Shown: positions 27,734-39,300 of the stretch, piece by piece | Numbering within the stretch: position 1 is the stretch's first letter | How the letters are laid out: every line of letters begins with the position of its first letter | Source: Agrobacterium vitis | GTDB taxonomy: Bacteria > Pseudomonadota > Alphaproteobacteria > Rhizobiales > Rhizobiaceae | Direction of reading: 5' to 3' | DNA: 64,000 bases | NCBI RefSeq assembly: GCF_014926405.1 | Contig: NZ_JACXXJ020000004.1 | Span: 434,001 to 498,000 of the forward strand | Made by a program: the position numbers and the translations under genes | Notes under the pieces: generated by a model | What the model was told of the DNA's origin: nothing | The model's database searches: none | What the model saw: only the letters and a program-made list of their open reading frames with translations

Positions 27734-28312
27734 TTGAGCCAGTATCAACGCGCCCTCGACCCGGATGTCACGAGCGAGGAGAACCGTTCTGTCGAAAGTC
27801 CGGTTCGCGGCCAGATCACCCTGAAAGAAGTCAAGGCATCCGCTCCGATGGAGGCACCGGCCGATGATGGCTGGCTCGACCTGCCGCTTCCTGATTGGCT
27901 GCCCGCTGAAACACCGCTCAGCGAGGTCGAGAAACGCCGTATGCATGGCGTGCTTTCCGGTCTGCTTGAGGCGATTAAGCTTGACCATCCGCAGATCACC
28001 GCACAGTTGGACGCGCTGCTGACTGAGCTGGGCAAGGCGGCAGGCGAAAGGCCGGAAATCGAAACGGCGGGGCTGCCGCTCACGCCCTTTCAGGCAACGG
28101 ACTATGATCGCTATTTCCGCGTCAACCGTCAGTCTGCGGAAGAACCCGCTGTCGCCATGGTGCGGAGCCTCATTCAGACCGTGCGCGCCGTCACCCAGCT
28201 CTTTGCCCGCAGCCCGGACCTTCCCGTGGTCCACGTCCGCCACCAGATGGAAGGCTTTGAAAGCCACGCGCATCTGCTTGCCCGGACCTTCGGTCTGGAG
28301 CCGCTTCGATGA
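27734..28312 (+). CDS. unrecognised siderophore-operon protein, 192 aa
   Basis: I do not recognise this family. The start is TTG at 27734, supported by a perfect aaggaggtg 6-7 bases upstream. The first 60 residues are low in hydrophobics and likely disordered. From about residue 60 the protein looks helical (TPLSEVEKRRMHGVLSGLLE, TAQLDALLTELGKAAG). It ends with VVHVRHQMEGFESHAHLLAR, which has three His that could bind metal or heme. No signal peptide or membrane segment is visible. It overlaps the next gene by ATGA, so the two products probably act together. Position between MbtH and the PKS ties it to the terminal aromatic group, for example tyrosine hydroxylation or ring closure; this is inference only. 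Confidence 0.8.
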   Translation: MSQYQRALDPDVTSEENRSVESPVRGQITLKEVKASAPMEAPADDGWLDLPLPDWLPAETPLSEVEKRRMHGVLSGLLEAIKLDHPQITAQLDALLTELGKAAGERPEIETAGLPLTPFQATDYDRYFRVNRQSAEEPAVAMVRSLIQTVRAVTQLFARSPDLPVVHVRHQMEGFESHAHLLARTFGLEPLR

Positions 28313-28869
28313 TCGCCGTCAGCCCTCCCTCTCCCTATGCGATCTGGCGGGAGTTTCACTGGGCATTCTTCCTGAACGTCCAGGGGCTCATCGTTTCGCT
28401 GCGCCGGTTTCAGCTGTCGGTGGAGCGCGGTCAGCTGACGTCTGCCGAACAGGAGCTTAATACCGCCTCGACACTGCTCGTCTCCTCGGCTGCGTCCATG
28501 GAACTCGCCGCGAGTTTTCCGAAAGACGTCTATGAGGCGACTGTGCGCACCTCCATGACCCAGCCGCATGTGGAATCGGACGATTTTAGCGGCCTGATGT
28601 CGTGGGATCATGCCGTCCTGATCAGCGTCTGGCGGGATCTGCGCCCAATCTTTGAAACGCTTCCGGACGAACTCGCAAGCGCCCATTCCGCGTTTATTGC
28701 GGCCTATAAATATCTCGCTGAAAGCCATACGGGCGTCTGCTCGCGCTTCGTGGACAGCGGAAGCCTGCGGTTTGAGGATCGCAATGCTGTCGATACGCTA
28801 CGCCGCTTTGAGCGCGGACGGCTTGGCCTCATCGACCCTAAGGGCAAAGGCTGCCCGTTTCATTCCTGA
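28309..28869 (+). CDS. unrecognised siderophore-operon protein, 186 aa
   Basis: Not recognised with confidence. It is soluble and looks entirely helical: WREFHWAFFLNVQGLIVSLR, AEQELNTASTLLVSSAASM, ALISVWRDL-like VLISVWRDLRPIFETLPDEL and AFIAAYKYLAESHTGVCSR. It ends KGKGCPFHS, with a C-x2-H tail and another Cys at GVCSR. The overall look recalls helical heme oxygenases of the tryptophan-2,3-dioxygenase superfamily, some of which hydroxylate tyrosine to DOPA, but I see no diagnostic motif. It starts in an ATGA overlap with the 192-residue protein, suggesting a two-subunit enzyme. If the terminal residue is DOPA-derived, the locus needs a tyrosine hydroxylase and an oxidase, and these are the only unassigned genes of the operon. 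Confidence 0.8.
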   Translation: MIAVSPPSPYAIWREFHWAFFLNVQGLIVSLRRFQLSVERGQLTSAEQELNTASTLLVSSAASMELAASFPKDVYEATVRTSMTQPHVESDDFSGLMSWDHAVLISVWRDLRPIFETLPDELASAHSAFIAAYKYLAESHTGVCSRFVDSGSLRFEDRNAVDTLRRFERGRLGLIDPKGKGCPFHS

Positions 28870-28936
28870 GCGCCCCGAATTCTTGAGTGACCCCAATTTT
28901 TGAGCGCCCCAAGAGAACAGATCAAGGAACCTTGTT

Positions 28937-31900
28937 ATGAATGACCTGTCCGCAGCCCCTCTTTCCGATGACAACAGGCATCATATTGCCGTGATCGGCA
29001 TGGCTGGCCGCTTTCCCGGAGCACCGGATGTTGAACGCTTCTGGCAAAACCTTGTCGATGGTGTGGAATCGATCGAGCGCCTCTCGCCGGAGGTTTTGAA
29101 GCAACGCGGCGTCTCTGCGGAAATGGCAGCATTACCGGATTTTGTCGCCGCCAGCACACCGCTGGCGGGTGCGGATCGCTTCGACGCGGGGTTTTTCGGC
29201 TATAGCCCTGCCGAGGCTGAAATTCTCGATCCGCAGCAGCGTGTCTTCCTCGAGTGCGCCTGGCAGGCGTTGGAAGCCGCCGGTTATGTGGGTGATCGCA
29301 CCCAAGGACCGATTGGCGTTTTCGCCGCAGCGGGCATCAATACCTATGTCTTCAACCTGCATGACAATAGCCGCATCCGCGAGACCGTCAGCCCCTATGA
29401 GCTGTTCGTCGGCAATGACAAGGACTTTCTGGCCACCCGTACAGCGTTCAAGCTGAACCTGCGAGGCCCGGCCATCACCGTGCAAACCGCCTGCTCCTCC
29501 TCGCTCGTTGCCGTCCACATGGCCGCCCAAAGCCTGCTGTCCGGCGATTGCGACATGGCGCTGGCGGGCGGCATTGCACTGTCGCAATCCTCCGGCTACC
29601 GCGCTCGCGAAGGCGGAATCCTGTCTCCTGATGGCCATTGCCGCGCTTTTGATGCGGCCTCAAGCGGCACGGTTCCCGGCAGCGGGGTGGGCATCGTGGT
29701 TCTGAAACGGCTGGAAGATGCACTTGCCGATGGCGATACGATAGACGCCGTCATCCTTGGCTCTGCGATCAACAATGACGGCGCGTTGAAGGCAAGCTTC
29801 ACCGCGCCGCAGGTCGATAGTCAGGCGGCGGTGATCGCCGATGCGCAAGCCATGGCAGGCGTGCGTGCGGACACCATTGGCTATATCGAGGCCCATGGAA
29901 CGGGCACCAGACTCGGCGACCCCATAGAGGTTGCAGCACTGACCAAGGCGTTTCGTCGTGATACTGAGCGCCGGGGCTTCTGCGCGCTCGGCTCCGTCAA
30001 AACCAATATCGGCCATCTCGACACCGCCGCCGGTATTGCAGGCTTCATCAAGGCGGTGCTGGCCCTGAAAAACCGGCGGATTCCTGCAAGCCTCCACTAT
30101 GAGAAGGCGAATCCGCAGATTGATTTCGCAGCCAGCCCTTTCTTCGTCAACCAGCACCTGCGCGACTGGGACAACCAGATCGGCACGCGCCGCGCAGGCG
30201 TAAGTTCCTTCGGCATTGGCGGCACCAATGCCCATGTTGTGCTGGAAGAGGCCCCACCCAACCCGGCATTAAAGGCAGGCAGCGGCCCGGAACTGTTGCT
30301 TCTTTCGGCACGAACCGAGGAGCAGCTTGCAGCCAGCAGCGAGGCCCTCGCAGCGCACCTTGCCGCAGGCTTGGATTGTAAAGCCGCCCCGGCCTTGGCG
30401 GATATTGCACACACGCTGCGCCATGGCCGCCGCGATTTTTCCAAGCGCCGCTTTGTAGTTGCTCGCGATGCCAAAGAGGCTGTCAGCAACCTGCGCAACC
30501 TCTCTCAAATCGGCACGGCCGCAGGCGAGACAGCGCAAGCCGTTTTCCTGTTTCCCGGTCAGGGCAGCCCGTATGCGGCAATGGGCAAGGCGCTTTACGC
30601 CGTCCTGCCAGCCTTTCGTGCCCCCTTTGACGCCTGCGCATCCGAACTGGATCGGCTAATGGGGATCAACTTCAAAGCCTGCCTGTTTTCCAACGCAGAT
30701 GACCTTGACCGCACGGCATTTGCCCAACCAGCGCTGTTTGCCGTTGAATATGCGCTAGCGCAAGCCTTGATGAGCCACGGCGTCAAACCGGCGGCCTTGC
30801 ATGGCCACAGCATTGGCGAATATGTCGCCGCCTGCCTTGCTGGTATCTTCGACCTCGAAACAGCGCTCCAGCTCGTTGTTGCGCGCGGGCGGTTGATGCA
30901 GGCTGAAGCACCCGGTGCCATGCTCGCGGTGATGCATGCGGATGAACCGATCTCGCCATGGCTTGACGGGGTCATTACGCTGGCTGCGGCCAATGCACCC
31001 GGTGTCAGCGTTGTCTCCGGCCCGGTGGAGGCAATCGCAAGCCTACAAGTGCGCCTGAAAGAAAAGGGCATTGCCGCACGCCTGCTGAAAACCTCCCACG
31101 CCTTCCATTCGCCGATGATGACGGAAGCGGCGGCACAGTTCCGCGATGTCGTTGCAGGTGTTCGCCTGTCAGCGCCGCAAATGCCTCTGATTTCGAATGT
31201 CACGGGAACATGGATGACGGCACAGGATGCGACCGACCCGGACTATTGGGCGCGTCACCTGTTGCAGCCCGTCCGCTTCGAGGACGGTACGCGCACATTG
31301 CAATCCCTTGCAGCACCTGTTTTCATAGAGATCGGCCCCGGTCGCGCACTCGGCACGTTGAGCGCTGCGGCAGGCGTCGATGGAAACCGGATTGTGGCGA
31401 CGCTTGCAGAAGGCAAGGATGAATCAGGGCAGGTTTTGTCTGCGGTTGGTCGGTTCTGGCAATTGAACGGCGTTCTGGATTCAGCCGAAGTGGCTGGTCG
31501 GCGGCGCGTACGGCTTCCGACCTATCCGTTCCAAAGTGAGCGTTACTGGGTCGATGCGGATAGCGAGCGTGCAGTTACCGCAAGGACGACGACCAAAAAG
31601 ACGGCAGCAAATGTTGAAGGCCCCGGCCTCTACCGCACCAATTGGCGGCGTGCACAATTGAACCACAGCCCTAATCGGTTGAAGGGCCGCGTCCTTGTTT
31701 TTGACGATGGTCAGCTTGGCTCCACGCTTGCCACTGAGCTTGAGCGGAGCGGTGCTGAACCCTATCGCGCAATGATCGGCACCGGGTTCAGTGAACCCGA
31801 CTTCCGCTGCTTCAGCCTCCGCCCCACGATCAGCGAAGACTACGCCAGCCTTTTTGAGACCCTTGATGAGCGGGGAGCAAGCCCGGACCATATCGTCTTC

Positions 31901-33358
31901 GGCTGGCCTCTCACAGCTAACGCACAAGAAGCCCCGGAAGCGGCGGCACAAGCCCTTCTGGCGCTGGTGCGGCAACTGGCAAAGAACGACCGCGCGGTCA
32001 CTCTGACGCTTCTGACCCGGTCGGCAGCCGATGTCACGGGTCTGGAAGACCTCGATATTCCGCAGGCTCTGACGGCTGGCACTCTTCAGGTGATAGCCCA
32101 AGAATATCCGTCGCTCCATTGCCGTCATATCGACATCGACGCTGCACGGCCTGTCGATATCGCGAGGCGCATTCGCGACGCTCTGTCGGGGAAAGACGAT
32201 GTGCTCGCCTTGCGCGGCGCGCATCGCTGGCTGCCGGAAACGGAACGGTTTGACGCGCCGCAAGGCGGCCCGGACTTCAAGCGAAACGGCGTCTATGTGG
32301 TCGTCGGCGATATCGTTGATGGCGTTGGCAAGACCTGGGTTGATGCGCTGTCTGGGCTCGGCGCAACCGTCGCTCTGCTTCAAGACTCTACGGCATCGGC
32401 TTTCGAACACCCGGCTCGTCTCAAACGGCAGCTTGATTGCGGCGATGCCGCCGCCTTGAAAGGCGCTCTGGACGATGTTTTGGCAGAACTGGGCCGGATC
32501 GACGGCATCTTTCTGAGCCTGCCGCAGTCGAACTATCAATCCGCCGCGCTGATTGGTGAGCTGGCGGATGCCCATTGGGCCTATAATATCGCGAGCAAAC
32601 TGCGCCCGGTTCGTGCGCTCAGTGAAGCTGTGGCGAAACGGAAAGTTGGCTTTTGCTGCGTGCAGTCCTCGCTCTCAACCCTCGTTGGCGGGCTCGGCCT
32701 TGGTGCTTACGCCGCCACGCACCACGCCATCGACCGGATTGTCGCCGAAGAGAACAAGAATGGCACCACGCCATGGTTTGCCATTGGCTATCCACTGATC
32801 GAGGCGGAACCCGGCACGACCTTGCAGGCAACGGGCCGTGCAAACGCCTTCGCGATATCGACGAAAGCCGCATGGGATCTGACGCGATGCCTGATTGAAA
32901 ACGGCGCAACCGGACAGACCATGCTTTCGGGTGGGGCTATTCCCCCGGTCGCGTCCGACATCGACGCGCAAGAACCAGCCGATGGCGGGCGTGGACGCCC
33001 CGCCCTCAGTGTCGCCTACCGCAAGCCGGGCAATGACACCGAAGCGAGGATCATCGGCATTTTCGAAGAGATCCTTGGCCTGTCACCCATCGGGGCCGAT
33101 GACGGCTTTTATGAACTCGGCGGCCATTCCCTGCTCGCCATTCGCGCCGTTGCCAAACTCCGCGAGGCCTTCCCCGTCGATATCGCCATGCGCGAGCTGC
33201 TTTTTGACAATCCGACCGCTGCGGCCATCGCCCAATCGATTGTGGAGCGCATGACGCAGAAGACCGACCTTTCTGCCCTCGCCGATCTTCTCGATGAGGT
33301 CGATACCCTGTCCGACGCCGATGTGAGCAGGCTTCTCGCCGGAGGAAATGCACAATGA
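28937..33358 (+). CDS. type I PKS module, KS-AT-KR(degenerate)-ACP
   Basis: A 1473-residue extender module. KS (about 15-430) has VQTACSSSLVAVH, IEAHGTGTRLGDP and KTNIGHLDTAAG, all intact. AT (about 535-830) has FPGQGSPYAAM, GHSIGEYVAA and HAFHS, predicting malonyl. The ketoreductase-like region (about 1110-1290) reads VYVVVGDIVDGVGKTW where GGTGGLG is expected, and YAATHHAID where an Asn should follow the Tyr; it is most likely inactive. ACP (about 1380) has FYELGGHSLLAIRAV. The ribosome site aaggaacc precedes the ATG. The gene ends in an ATGA overlap with the next NRPS, so the ACP product is handed to that C domain. It adds C2 units with retained beta-keto groups, like the other PKS. Confidence 0.95.
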   Translation: MNDLSAAPLSDDNRHHIAVIGMAGRFPGAPDVERFWQNLVDGVESIERLSPEVLKQRGVSAEMAALPDFVAASTPLAGADRFDAGFFGYSPAEAEILDPQQRVFLECAWQALEAAGYVGDRTQGPIGVFAAAGINTYVFNLHDNSRIRETVSPYELFVGNDKDFLATRTAFKLNLRGPAITVQTACSSSLVAVHMAAQSLLSGDCDMALAGGIALSQSSGYRAREGGILSPDGHCRAFDAASSGTVPGSGVGIVVLKRLEDALADGDTIDAVILGSAINNDGALKASFTAPQVDSQAAVIADAQAMAGVRADTIGYIEAHGTGTRLGDPIEVAALTKAFRRDTERRGFCALGSVKTNIGHLDTAAGIAGFIKAVLALKNRRIPASLHYEKANPQIDFAASPFFVNQHLRDWDNQIGTRRAGVSSFGIGGTNAHVVLEEAPPNPALKAGSGPELLLLSARTEEQLAASSEALAAHLAAGLDCKAAPALADIAHTLRHGRRDFSKRRFVVARDAKEAVSNLRNLSQIGTAAGETAQAVFLFPGQGSPYAAMGKALYAVLPAFRAPFDACASELDRLMGINFKACLFSNADDLDRTAFAQPALFAVEYALAQALMSHGVKPAALHGHSIGEYVAACLAGIFDLETALQLVVARGRLMQAEAPGAMLAVMHADEPISPWLDGVITLAAANAPGVSVVSGPVEAIASLQVRLKEKGIAARLLKTSHAFHSPMMTEAAAQFRDVVAGVRLSAPQMPLISNVTGTWMTAQDATDPDYWARHLLQPVRFEDGTRTLQSLAAPVFIEIGPGRALGTLSAAAGVDGNRIVATLAEGKDESGQVLSAVGRFWQLNGVLDSAEVAGRRRVRLPTYPFQSERYWVDADSERAVTARTTTKKTAANVEGPGLYRTNWRRAQLNHSPNRLKGRVLVFDDGQLGSTLATELERSGAEPYRAMIGTGFSEPDFRCFSLRPTISEDYASLFETLDERGASPDHIVFGWPLTANAQEAPEAAAQALLALVRQLAKNDRAVTLTLLTRSAADVTGLEDLDIPQALTAGTLQVIAQEYPSLHCRHIDIDAARPVDIARRIRDALSGKDDVLALRGAHRWLPETERFDAPQGGPDFKRNGVYVVVGDIVDGVGKTWVDALSGLGATVALLQDSTASAFEHPARLKRQLDCGDAAALKGALDDVLAELGRIDGIFLSLPQSNYQSAALIGELADAHWAYNIASKLRPVRALSEAVAKRKVGFCCVQSSLSTLVGGLGLGAYAATHHAIDRIVAEENKNGTTPWFAIGYPLIEAEPGTTLQATGRANAFAISTKAAWDLTRCLIENGATGQTMLSGGAIPPVASDIDAQEPADGGRGRPALSVAYRKPGNDTEARIIGIFEEILGLSPIGADDGFYELGGHSLLAIRAVAKLREAFPVDIAMRELLFDNPTAAAIAQSIVERMTQKTDLSALADLLDEVDTLSDADVSRLLAGGNAQ

Positions 33359-36300
33359 ACGAACTTTTCGCCAAGATCGCCGGGCTTTCGCCAGAGCGGC
33401 GGGCGCTGCTGGAACAGAAGCTGAAAGCACAGGGCATCACGGTTCCCGCCCCCTCCGGCATCCAGCCGCGGGCGGATCGTGAGGCTGCGGTTCCGCTGTC
33501 ATCGGCGCAAAAACGCCTCTGGTTCATGCAGCAGCTGGAACCCGGCACCGTTGCCTACAACATGAACCTAGCACTTCGGCTGAAAGGCCCGCTTGATCGC
33601 GCAGCCCTGTCTCGCGCCTATGCCGCCCTCATTGCTCGGCACGAACCCCTGCGGACGCGGTTTACGATGGGCGAGGATGGCCAGCCGCAGCAAATTGTCG
33701 AGGCATCCGGCGCAGCTGATATTGGCTATCACGATTGCCGACAGCATCCAGAACCGGAAAAGGAAGCCCGTCTTCAGCTCAAAGCATTTGTCGAGACGCC
33801 CTATGATCTCACCCGCCCGCCGATCCGCGCGACACTGGTTGCGGTAAGCGATGACGAGCATGTGCTGGCGCTCGGCATGCATCATATCATCAGCGACCGC
33901 TGGTCGATGGGTGTCTTTGCCCGCGATCTCTCAACGCTCTACCATGCCGAGGCCACAGGAACAGCGGCAGTGCTTGCGCCCCTTCCGGTGCAGTTTGCCG
34001 ATTGGACGCTGTGGCAACGCGATTTACTGGACGGACCCGCCCTTGCCAGCCAACTCGCCTATTGGACAGAAAGCCTTGCGGGCGAACTGCCCGTACTGGA
34101 ATTGCCATTGGATCGGCCGCACAGCCTCACAGCGAGCTTTAGCGGCGCGCATCTTCCCGTTTTGATCGACCGGGCATTGTCGCTCAGGCTGCGCTCACTT
34201 GCCGCCGAGCAGAATGTCAGTCTGTTCACATTGCTGCTTGCCGCCTTCAACGTGCTTTTGCATCTCTATACCGACAGCGACGATATCATCCTTGGCAGCG
34301 AGGTTGCCAACCGCGACCGGCCCGAGACGCAGACCATGATGGGGCCGCTGGTCAACACACTCGTCTTCCGCAACGACCTGTCCGGCGATCCGGCCTTCAC
34401 AGTTCTGCTCCAGAAGGTTGCCGATGCTGTGCGCCGTGGCCTTGCCCATCAGGATATTCCGTTCGAGCGCCTTGTCGAAGCGATCAATCCAGAGCGCTCG
34501 CTCTCGGACCTGAACCCGCTCTTCAACGTGAAATTCGACATTCAGCACAGCATTGCCCCGCCGCCGGGCCTGCATGGACTGACGATTGAACCCTATCCGC
34601 TACGCGAAGTGGCCACAAAATATGACTTGCGCTTCAATCTCGAAGACGACCAGCCGGACATCAAGGGCAAGATCGAATATTCGAGCCAGATTTTTGACGA
34701 GAGCACCATCGCCTCTATGCTTGCCCGTTTTGAGCGCCTGCTGGAGCTTGTGGTGCGCGACCCCTCGCGGCGGCTCTCCACACTTTCGCTGCTGAAACCT
34801 GAGGAAGAAGCGGCCATCATCGCTTCCGGTTCCGGTCCAGTGCGGAATTATCCGGTGGAGGAATGCCTGCATGATCTCTTCCTGAAACAGGTCGAGCAAA
34901 CGCCGGATGCGGACGCGGTGACCGATGGCGACCTGACATGGTCCTACCGCGACCTCGAAGCGCAGTCTTCGCGCATAGCCGCAAGTCTGGTTGCGGCTGG
35001 TGTGAAACCCGGCGACCGGGTGGGCATTTGCATGCGCCGCTCACCCCGGATGATCGCAGGTATCCTTGGCATCATGCGTGCAGGTGCGGCCTATGTGCCG
35101 CTTGATGCCGATTATCCGGCAAACCGCCTCACTTTCATTGCCGAGGATAGCGGGATTACCATCCTGCTCACTGATCACCGCCCGGCCTTCGCCACGCAAG
35201 CGCAAACCCTCGTTGATGTCACCACATTGCCGGACATCCGGCTGGAGGCACGGCCTGCCGTCTCCCCTAACCATCTCGCCTACATCATCTACACATCCGG
35301 CTCGACGGGCAGACCTAAGGGTGTCGCGATCGAGCATCGATCTGTCGTCGCCTTCATGTATTGGGCGCGGGAGCGGTTCAGCCGCGAAGAGGTGGCGCGT
35401 ATGTTGGTGCCAACCTCGATCAGCTTTGACCTGTCGATCTTCGAACTCTATGCGCCCCTCGTCCTCGGCGGCACGCTCGTTGTCGCGGATCATTTTCTGG
35501 CACTGCCGCAGCTTGCCGCCAAGGTTGATGTGACTTTCATCAATACGGTCCCAAGCCTTCTGCAAGAATTGCTGCAAGAACACAGATTGCCAAACAGCGT
35601 GCAGACGGCAACCTTCTGCGGCGAGCCACTACCAGCAGCACTCGTTGCCATCCTGAAACGCGACTACCCGAACCTGCGTATCCTTAATCTCTACGGCCCT
35701 TCGGAGGATACCTGCTTTTCAACAGAAGTCCCCTTGCAGGGCGATCATTATCAGGGCGGCGTCGTGCCCATTGGCAAGCCATTGCCAAACACACAAGCCT
35801 ATATTCTCGACCGCGCTGGCCGCCTGCGCCCACCTGGCCTTTCCGGCGAGCTTTATCTCGGCGGTACGGGCCTCGCGCGCGGCTATTTTGGCCGACCTGA
35901 GCAAACAGCTGAGCGGTTCATTGCCAACCCGTTCTCGAGTGAGCCCGGCTCCCGTCTTTACCGGACCGGGGATCGCATCCGCCGCCGGGCAGATGGTAAT
36001 CTGGAATTTTGCGGGCGGCTTGACCATCAGGTCAAAGTGCGCGGCTTGCGCATTGAAACAGGCGAGATCGAGCACAATCTCGAACAGATTAACGGCGTCG
36101 AAAAGGCGGTTGTGGCTGTCACGCAAGGCACTGATCGGCAGCTTGCCGCCTTCATCGAACCCCAAGACGGCGTGAGGCTTGACGAAACCGAGCTGCGCCG
36201 GGCGCTGTCCGACGTCCTCCCCGTCCATATGGTGCCGACGCTCTGGTGCTTCCTGCCGCGCCTGCCACAGCAGCCGAACGGCAAGATTGATCGCGCAGCA

Positions 36301-39300
36301 CTGCCATCGCTGGCCGCAACAGTCGCCACCGGGTCCAGCCCGCCAGAGACCGAAACGGAACAGCGTGTCGCTGATGCATGGGCCGATGTGCTGGCCATCG
36401 ATTCGATCAGCCGGGACGATAATTTCTTCCGGCTTGGCGGTCACTCGCTGCTGGCCATGCGCATGATTGCTCGGTTGTCGTCATCGCTTCCGACAAATGC
36501 CGTGTTGCGAAAACTGTTTGAATTCCCCCGCCTCAGGGATTTCGCCGCCGCCCTTGAGCGTGACGAGACACCAATGGCGGCACCTTTAAGCGCCATCGAT
36601 GCCCTCCCGAATAGTGCGACGATACCTTTGTCCTTTGCCCAGCAACGGCTTTGGACCTTGGCCGAGCTGGAGCCAGACAGTGCCGCCTACAACGTTCCTG
36701 CCGCAATCCGCGTTCATGGCGCGCTTGATCTGGAGGTGTTGCAACACGCATTCACAGCCCTTGCCGCACGCCATCCGGCATTGCGCACGCGGATCGTCAA
36801 TCGCGATGGCAAACCTGTGGTCGAGATCGGTGGGACCAGCGATCCTGACATCGCAATCGTGGATGTGAATGAGGCCACCTTGCCGGAAGTGCTGGCTGCT
36901 GCATGCCGGCAACCGTTCAACATGGCGAGTGGTCCTCTCTTCCTCGCCCGAATTTTCCGTCTCTCCGCTGACGAGCACGTTGTTTTCGTCGCAATCCACC
37001 ACATTGTCTCGGATGCGCAATCGCTTCAGTTGATGCTGCGGGATCTGACGCGGTTCTATGATGCAGGCCGACAGGGCAAAGTGGCAGACCTTCCACCGCT
37101 TACCCTGAGCTATGGTGATTTTGCCGCTTGGCAGCGAAAGCAGCCGCTGGGCGAGCAGATCGACTATTGGCGCCGCCTGCTGGAACATGCCCCCCCGCTT
37201 CTGGAACTGCCGACGGATTTTCCACGCGGTGCGCGCCAAGAGTTCAAGGGCGGCAGCATTCCCTTCCATCTCGATAGCGCGCTTACAGCACGGCTCGTCA
37301 ATTTTGCCCATGAGCGGGACGCCACACCCTTCATGGTGCTTCTCTCCGCCTTTTCGACCCTGCTGTCGCGTTATTCCGGCGCGTCCGATGTCGTCGTCGG
37401 AACCCCGGTATCCGAGCGGCCAAACCGCGCGCTGGAGGATGTTATCGGGCTGTTCGTCAACACGCTGGCGCTGAAACTGACGCATGATGCTGCAACAAGC
37501 TTCGAACAGCAAGTCGCGGCCACACGTTTGCTCGTTCTGGATGCCTTCCGCCATCAGGACGCGCCGTTTGAATGCGTGGTCGATGCCCTCTCGGTCGAGC
37601 GAAGCTGGAGCCACAATCCCGTGTTCCAAGTGATGGTCACCTGGCAAGCCGACGAGCCGCATAGCCCATGCCCTGAAGGCCTGACGGTTACCCCGGTGGT
37701 GCTCGCACAGGAAACGTCGAAGGTCGATCTAACGCTTGACCTGCGCCATCGCGGCGACCAGTTTTCCGGCACCTTGATCTATCGCAGCGATCTTTTCCGC
37801 AAGGAGACGATCCACCACATGGCTGAGGCTTTCACGGCCTTGGTCGAGGCTCTGTTATCGGCCCCTGAGCGAGCACAGGTCGAGATAGACGGCCTGCCCG
37901 AGCGGCAGCGCCAGCAGATCGCCGCTTGGAACGCGACGGCAAAGACCTATGATGCGGTGCCAGCAAGCCTGCATGGCTTCTTTGCGCGCTCAACCGAGCG
38001 CACACCCGATGCCATTGCCGTGACTGATCGGGACCGGAGCGCCACCTATGCAGAGCTTGATCGGCAAGCGGAGGCGCTCGCCCGGCATCTCGCCTCCCTT
38101 GGCATCGGGCGCGGCAGTGCCGTCGGTATTTGCCTTGAGCGCACCATCGACCTCATTGCTTCGATTCTTGCCGTCCTGAAGACGGGCGCTGCCTATGTGC
38201 CGCTTGATCCCAAATATCCGGAGGAACGAATTGCCTTTGTCGCAAGGGACGCAAGCCTCTCCCTGCTTTTGACGCAGGAGGAGCGCGATGATTTCGCCGA
38301 CATCCGAACGCTCGATCCGACCACCATCTGGAACGGAACGCAGGCCGTCTCCAGGACCCCTCTGCCCCATACGACCGAAGGCAGCGACCTCGCCTATCTC
38401 ATCTACACCTCCGGCTCAACAGGGCAGCCCAAGGGGGTTGCAATCGAACATCGCAATGCGGTTGCCTTCACACACTGGGCGCTCGACACGTTCCCGGCGG
38501 AAAGCTTTGCCGGAATGCTGGCGTCAACATCCGTCTGCTTCGACCTGTCCATCTTCGAAATTTTCGTGACGTTTGCCGCCGGTGGGCGAATCTTCATCGT
38601 TGACGATCTTTTCGAACTGCCGGACGCAGACTTTGCCAACGAGATCACGTTCATCAACACCGTGCCGACCCCGATGACCGAACTCATGCGGTTCGGCCCG
38701 TTGCCCGCCAAGGCAAAGACGGTCTGCCTCGCAGGCGAACCGCTGCCACCGAGCCTTGCACGCGCGATTCTGGACACTGGACAGGTCGAGGCGCTTTACA
38801 ATCTCTATGGTCCCTCCGAGGACACGACCTATTCCACGGGATGCCGGATCGACGACGCGGGGCTACCCATCCATATCGGCAAGCCCATCACCAACACCAC
38901 CGCCCATGTTCTTGACGCAGCGCTCAACGAAGTGCCAATCGGCATGCCGGGCGAGCTTTATCTGGCGGGCGAGGGTATCGCGCGCGGCTATCACAATCGC
39001 CCGGATCTGACGGCGGAGCGTTTCCTGCCGAACCCGTTTGACAGGGCTGGCCAAGCCCCCCTGCTCTACAAGACCGGCGACCGCGTTCGTCGGCTGGCCG
39101 ACGGCAATCTCGACTATCTCGGCCGTGCCGACCGTCAGATGAAGATCAGCGGTTTTCGGATCGAGCCGGGCGAGGTCGAGGCCGTGCTGATGCGCTATCC
39201 CGGCGTGACAGGTGCTGCGGTCGATGCCTGGCGTGACAATACCGGCTATGCCCGCCTCGCCGCTTGGATCGAGGTGGCGGCACCTGTCGGTAAGGCGGCG

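Noticed and set aside
34100..34900. Search for direct-repeat/spacer arrays (CRISPR) in the window
   Set aside because: Only coding repeats (domain motifs) recur; no regularly spaced short palindromic repeats with unique spacers were seen.
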